DNA from: Leptospira johnsonii
Lineage (GTDB): Bacteria; Spirochaetota; Leptospiria; Leptospirales; Leptospiraceae
Direction of reading: 5' to 3'
Length of the DNA: 64,000 bases
Assembly: GCF_003112675.1 (NCBI RefSeq)
Contig: NZ_BFAY01000005.1
Coordinates: 124,001-188,000, forward strand
In this document: positions 59,312-64,000 of the stretch, piece by piece
Numbering within the stretch: position 1 is the stretch's first letter
Layout of the letters: each line of letters begins with the position of its first letter
Notes under the pieces: model-generated
Databases searched by the model: none
What the model was told of the DNA's origin: nothing
The model's input: only the letters and a program-made list of their open reading frames with translations
Made by a program: the position numbers and the translations under genes

Positions 59312-60283
59312 ATGGAGGATCCTAGGATTCTCCCATTCCAAACACCCATCCAATACTTCGGAAAGATGGGAAATTCTGATCTTTATATCAAAAGAGAAGA
59401 TCGGATCTTCTTTTCACAAGGTACAAAGATCCGAAAACTCTGGGGAATTTATAATAGTTTAGTTGAGAAGGTCGGAGCAGAAAATATCCGAAAGATCGTT
59501 CTGCAAGGAAATTTGCATTCTAACGCGGTACTAGCTGGTTGCCTATTCTTTCAATGGGCTAAGATACCTACAAAAGTTTTCGGATATTCTAGAGATATAA
59601 ATCTAAAAAGCCCTGCTTCTATTTTGGTTAGGCGATTCTCCGAATCTGAAATATTTGAAACCAGAGTAAATTGGCTTAAAAAAAGGGAAAGTATTGCTGG
59701 GAATTTAAAACCGGTAATGTTACTAAGCAGTCCTGAAATTTCCTTAGATGATTATGTTTTATTTGAATCTACTAAAGAGAAGGGAATTTTTTATCTTCCG
59801 GAATATCTTTTTTGTTCTGAATCTTTTTCCGGCTTGGATTTGCTTTGGAAGGAAACTACTTATTCAGAATTTGATTCTATTTTTTTAGATTTAGGCACTG
59901 GGCTTACCTGGTTATCCGCATTAAAACATTATTCTATTTTACCTCCCGTATATGGATTAAGTTTGGGTTTAAAATTACCGAAGTTGAGATCCTGGTTAGA
60001 AGAAAGGATCCAGAACTTATCTTTTTCACTTAAGCCTTCCTGGAAGAATATTTTCGATGCAAGGGAGATCGATCCGAAAAATTCCTATAAGTTTGGAGAA
60101 ATGGACCGGTTCTGGGAAGAATTAAGTAAAAACTATTTTAAAAGATCGGGAATTTACTTTGAGCCTGTATATTCTGCGAAGTCTATCCGGATCTTGGAAC
60201 TATTGATCCAAAAAGAAATTTTGAAAGGAAAGATCCTGTACATACACCAAGGAGGGATTCTCCAATCTTTTACGGGGATCTAA
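59312..60283 (+). CDS. ACC-deaminase/D-cysteine-desulfhydrase-like PLP protein, divergent
   Basis: A 323-residue fold-type II PLP protein. The family start is DLYIKREDRIFFSQGTKIRKL, where the Lys in GTKIRKL matches the Schiff-base Lys of GGNKxRKL. QGNLHSNAVLAG matches the SN-containing cofactor loop, DLGTGLTWLSA the phosphate-binding Gly loop, and YIHQGGILQSF the C-terminal GG segment. Several usually invariant residues around these differ (SQGT for GGN). The substrate is unknown. It lies 5 bases after lepA and is visibly more A/T-rich than lepA, as is the next gene. Confidence 0.8.
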   Translation: MEDPRILPFQTPIQYFGKMGNSDLYIKREDRIFFSQGTKIRKLWGIYNSLVEKVGAENIRKIVLQGNLHSNAVLAGCLFFQWAKIPTKVFGYSRDINLKSPASILVRRFSESEIFETRVNWLKKRESIAGNLKPVMLLSSPEISLDDYVLFESTKEKGIFYLPEYLFCSESFSGLDLLWKETTYSEFDSIFLDLGTGLTWLSALKHYSILPPVYGLSLGLKLPKLRSWLEERIQNLSFSLKPSWKNIFDAREIDPKNSYKFGEMDRFWEELSKNYFKRSGIYFEPVYSAKSIRILELLIQKEILKGKILYIHQGGILQSFTGI

Positions 60284-60386
60284 AACGTTCCTATTCTCTG
60301 ATATTTTATTTTGGCTTTAAGACTTGTTCGAAAAAAGGCTTTATTAAATTTTTCACTCTATTAATTTTCCTGAAACTGCTTTGATT

Positions 60387-61967
60387 ATGAAATACAAACT
60401 TTTTGCACTATCGATCTTTTGTTTCTACTTTATAACTTCCGGTTTGTTCTCTAATCCGTTAACGGAAGACAAATTTGCGGAAGAATTAAAATTTATCGAT
60501 GTCTCTTTAAAGGAGGTGAATCGATTGAGCTTTGATCCCAAAAAATTTGACGAAAGATTGGGTTATATCAAGGCCTCTCAAAAAATATTAGCTTCTTTGG
60601 AACCGCCTAAGTTTTTGCTGCCCGAAGAACAAACTTACAAGATCTTAGATTCAATACCTAGTTCTTATATAAAATCGAATCAACCGGATGAAACACCTTT
60701 CGGAACTCAATGGGCAGATATCCCTTTTTCTAAGGAAGATTTTTCTAATATATTCAAGATGGTGCTGGAAAAGAATAAGCCAGAGAATTATCGAAATGTT
60801 ACTCTGTTAGCAGTCAATGGTCTATTCGCTTCTTACGATCCGGATTCAAAGATTTTTTCAGATCAGATACAGCAGGTAGACTTTGGTATTGGCGTTAAAT
60901 TACGTTCCGATTCCTTAGGAAGAATATTTATAGAAAAGATCGATGAAAATTCTCCTGGAGAAAAAGTAGGATTAACGATCGATGATCAAATTTTAAGCGT
61001 AAACGAGATCCGAGTAACTGGTAAAAACCCGGAATTTGTTGAAGGTCTTTTAGAAGGAAAAGAGAAAACAAAATTAAAACTCGGCTTTATAAGATCTGGG
61101 TTGAATTCAGAAAAAACAATTACTGTTAGTACGGAACCAGAGCCTGTTCTTTCGAAAAATTTACAAAGTAAGGTATTCGGAAAAAAATCCCAAATTGCAT
61201 ATATACGAATTTTATCTTTTAATAATGTATCGGAAGATAAAAGATCATTGGACGCACTTGTTACAGAAGAATTCAAAAAGATAATAGAGGAATCCAAGGT
61301 TAAGGGAAATAAAATCCAAGGTATTGTTCTTGATTTACGACAAAATCAGGGTGGGCTTCTGAATTTATGTATTTCGGTCGCGGATCTTTTTTTGAAATCC
61401 GGGATAGTAACGGATAAAAAGGAAAAAAACCGCAGCCCCGACACTGTTTATGCCAGCCCAAATCAGATTACCGATATTCCCTTATTTGTACTCATTAATT
61501 TTAGGACAGCTGTAGGTGCGGAATTGGTAGCGGGAGCTTTGCGCGCAAATTATCGAGCGGTGCTAATCGGAGAACCTAGTTATGGATCCGCAGCAATCCA
61601 TAAGTTAAGTATACATCCAGCGAATACGATGAATGAGAAATATTTTTTAAAAATTTGGGCTGGGCAGTTCTCGTTGCCGACTGGAGAGTCGCTTGAGGGG
61701 CGTGGGATCAAACCGGATATCCTGGTTTCGGAAACAGAGAATGGGAAATTTCCTATCCGTAAGAGAAAAAAGGGAAATGTTTTAAATCCCGGAGCTGATC
61801 TGAGTCCTATCACATTTCAACCGTTAAACTCGTATTCGAAAGAAATGTTATTAAAAGCGGAGAATATTTCAAAATCCGTTTCCACAGGAAAAAATCATTC
61901 CGAGATCCTTTTGAACAAAATGATGGCTGCTGTTGAATATTTACTACTTGAGATGGAAACTAGGTGA
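60387..61967 (+). CDS. S41 (C-terminal processing) protease-like protein without catalytic residues
   Basis: A 526-residue exported protein. Signal peptide about 1-22 (LFALSIFCFYFITSGLFS), helical region, PDZ domain (about 165-250, GIGVKLRSDSLGRIFIEKID), then the S41 core (ALVTEEFKK, GIVLDLRQNQGG, LFVLINFRTAVGAELVAGAL, RAVLIGEPSYGSAAIHK). In Tsp/CtpA the nucleophile block reads like NxxSASASE and the base block like GKGTVQ; here they are NFRTAVGAE and GSAAIHK, so the Ser position is Val376 and the Lys position Ser401. I checked both in the DNA. Proteolysis is unlikely; binding of protein C-termini through PDZ remains possible. ATG 60387 is preferred to a TTG two codons earlier. Confidence 0.88.
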   Translation: MKYKLFALSIFCFYFITSGLFSNPLTEDKFAEELKFIDVSLKEVNRLSFDPKKFDERLGYIKASQKILASLEPPKFLLPEEQTYKILDSIPSSYIKSNQPDETPFGTQWADIPFSKEDFSNIFKMVLEKNKPENYRNVTLLAVNGLFASYDPDSKIFSDQIQQVDFGIGVKLRSDSLGRIFIEKIDENSPGEKVGLTIDDQILSVNEIRVTGKNPEFVEGLLEGKEKTKLKLGFIRSGLNSEKTITVSTEPEPVLSKNLQSKVFGKKSQIAYIRILSFNNVSEDKRSLDALVTEEFKKIIEESKVKGNKIQGIVLDLRQNQGGLLNLCISVADLFLKSGIVTDKKEKNRSPDTVYASPNQITDIPLFVLINFRTAVGAELVAGALRANYRAVLIGEPSYGSAAIHKLSIHPANTMNEKYFLKIWAGQFSLPTGESLEGRGIKPDILVSETENGKFPIRKRKKGNVLNPGADLSPITFQPLNSYSKEMLLKAENISKSVSTGKNHSEILLNKMMAAVEYLLLEMETR

Positions 61968-61990
61968 TCTTTCATTTGTTTTCAAAACAA

Positions 61991-62020
61991 AAAAGGCCTT
62001 CTTTCGAAGGCCTTTTCTCA
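61991..62020. terminator. Bidirectional intrinsic terminator between the S41-like gene and sdhB
   Basis: AAAAGGCCTTC (61991-62001) and GAAGGCCTTTT (62006-62016) pair over 11 bp with a TTTC loop, flanked by A-rich and T-rich runs. It lies between convergent genes and can serve both. Confidence 0.92.
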
Positions 62021-62038
62021 TCTGGAAGTCCCAAATTC

Positions 62039-62769
62039 TTAAGAAAGAATAAATTCTTTGTTCAGAACTCGGATAAAATCCCGTTTGATGTCTTTAGGAC
62101 AAGCGGCTTCACACTCGTACTGGTTCGTACAGTTTCCGAAACCTTCTTTGTCCATAGCGTTTACCATGTTTTTCACGCGTTCTTTCTTCTCCACTTGTCC
62201 TTGAGGAAGTAGAGCAAGATGGGAAACTTTCGCAGAAACGAATAACATAGCAGAAGCATTTTTACAAGAAGCTACACAAGCACCACAACCGATACAGGTT
62301 GCCGCATCCATTGCAACGTCTGCATCCTTTTTCGGAATAGGAAGAGCGTTTGCATCAGGAGCTCCACCGGTATTGATACTAACGAATCCCCCAGCTTGGA
62401 TGATCCTATCAAAACCGCTACGATCCACGACCAGATCTTTTAGTACCGGGAAAGCTTTTGCTCTCCACGGTTCGAGAAAGATCGTGTCTCCATCTTTGAA
62501 AGTTCTCATATGAAGTTGGCAGGTGGTAACGCCAGGAAGAGGGCCGTGTGCCTCTCCGTTGATCATAATATTACAAGAACCGCAAATACCTTCTCTACAA
62601 TCGTGCTCGAACGCAATCGGATCATCTCCTTTTACGATCAGGTCCTCGTTAACTACGTCCAACATTTCTAAAAAAGACATATCGGGAGAGATTCCCTTTG
62701 CATCGTAATTTACGATCTTGCCTTTTTCTTTTGCGTTTTTTTGTCTCCAGACTTTTAGTTTGAGGTCCA

Positions 62770-62770
<1 letters not shown>
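62039..62770 (-). CDS. sdhB: Succinate dehydrogenase/fumarate reductase iron-sulfur subunit
   Basis: A 243-residue complex II subunit carrying electrons from the flavoprotein to quinone. The [2Fe-2S] site is [17 protein letters not shown] with TTCQLHM. The [4Fe-4S] and [3Fe-4S] sites are [16 protein letters not shown] and [16 protein letters not shown]. The layout is that of the non-classical (type B-like) family. It starts in a 1-base TAATG overlap with sdhA. Confidence 0.96.

Positions 62771-64000
<1,230 letters not shown>

Overview
The window looks like chromosomal DNA of a Leptospira species. It has many lipoproteins with loose spirochaetal lipoboxes (Cys after residues such as FSFAY, LLFQ or VIAVN), lineage-typical families (a FecR/FN3-like protein, DUF4416, a TIGR04452-like lipoprotein), several TTG/GTG starts, moderate G+C, and tightly packed gene strings with 1-4 base start/stop overlaps. 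I saw no rRNA, tRNA, CRISPR array, phage or insertion sequence. No gene-free stretch exceeds 300 bases. The species cannot be fixed from sequence alone.

Layout. (1) 1-8136, minus strand: a four-gene overlapping unit made of a membrane class III adenylate cyclase, a FecR/FN3-like repeat protein, a DUF5683-type membrane protein and a large beta-helix lipoprotein that runs off the left edge. (2) 8353-14714: a cyclophilin, then a signalling block (four-PAS histidine kinase, Rcp1-like receiver, receiver-PAS-HisKA_2 kinase), a 13-cysteine Csp1-like copper-storage protein on the opposite strand, and a PleD-like diguanylate cyclase. (3) 14860-16008: an unknown small protein and exonuclease III. (4) 16073-30240, plus strand: hisD-panC-mfd-lipoprotein-uppP-lptD-glycosyl phosphotransferase-gatC-gatA-hisF, mixing biosynthesis, repair, translation and envelope assembly. 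(5) 30241-31860: a lipase-like lipoprotein bracketed by short palindromic repeats. (6) 31861-35843, minus: folD-esterase-like-cysS-rlmB. (7) 35924-38077, plus: asnS and a TPR-like protein. (8) 38052-42726, minus: SNF symporter, DinG-like helicase, LPP20/FlgT-like secreted protein. (9) clpB, a hairpin terminator, a tandem-HTH regulator, and a SurA-like lipoprotein unit. (10) a STAS protein and a CTP-dependent lipid kinase-like protein. (11) 50225-55102, minus: eno-ftsB-clpP-unknown-yheT-DUF4416-lipoprotein. (12) 55231-61967, plus: membrane protein, divergent LpxC paralogue, lipoprotein, lepA, ACC-deaminase-like protein, S41 protease-like protein. (13) sdhB and a partial sdhA, minus strand, at the right edge.

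Two themes stand out. The first is envelope biogenesis and sensing: SurA-like lipoproteins, LptD, UppP, an LpxC paralogue, and a cyclase/FecR module that may link envelope state to cAMP. The second is enzyme-fold proteins whose catalytic residues appear lost: an S41 protease without Ser or Lys, an AXE1-type esterase without Ser or His, an LpxC paralogue without one Asp, a DinG-like helicase with three of four Fe-S cysteines, and a phosphatase-like cyclase N-terminus without the CX5R loop. These are residue-level readings made by eye and need alignment to confirm.
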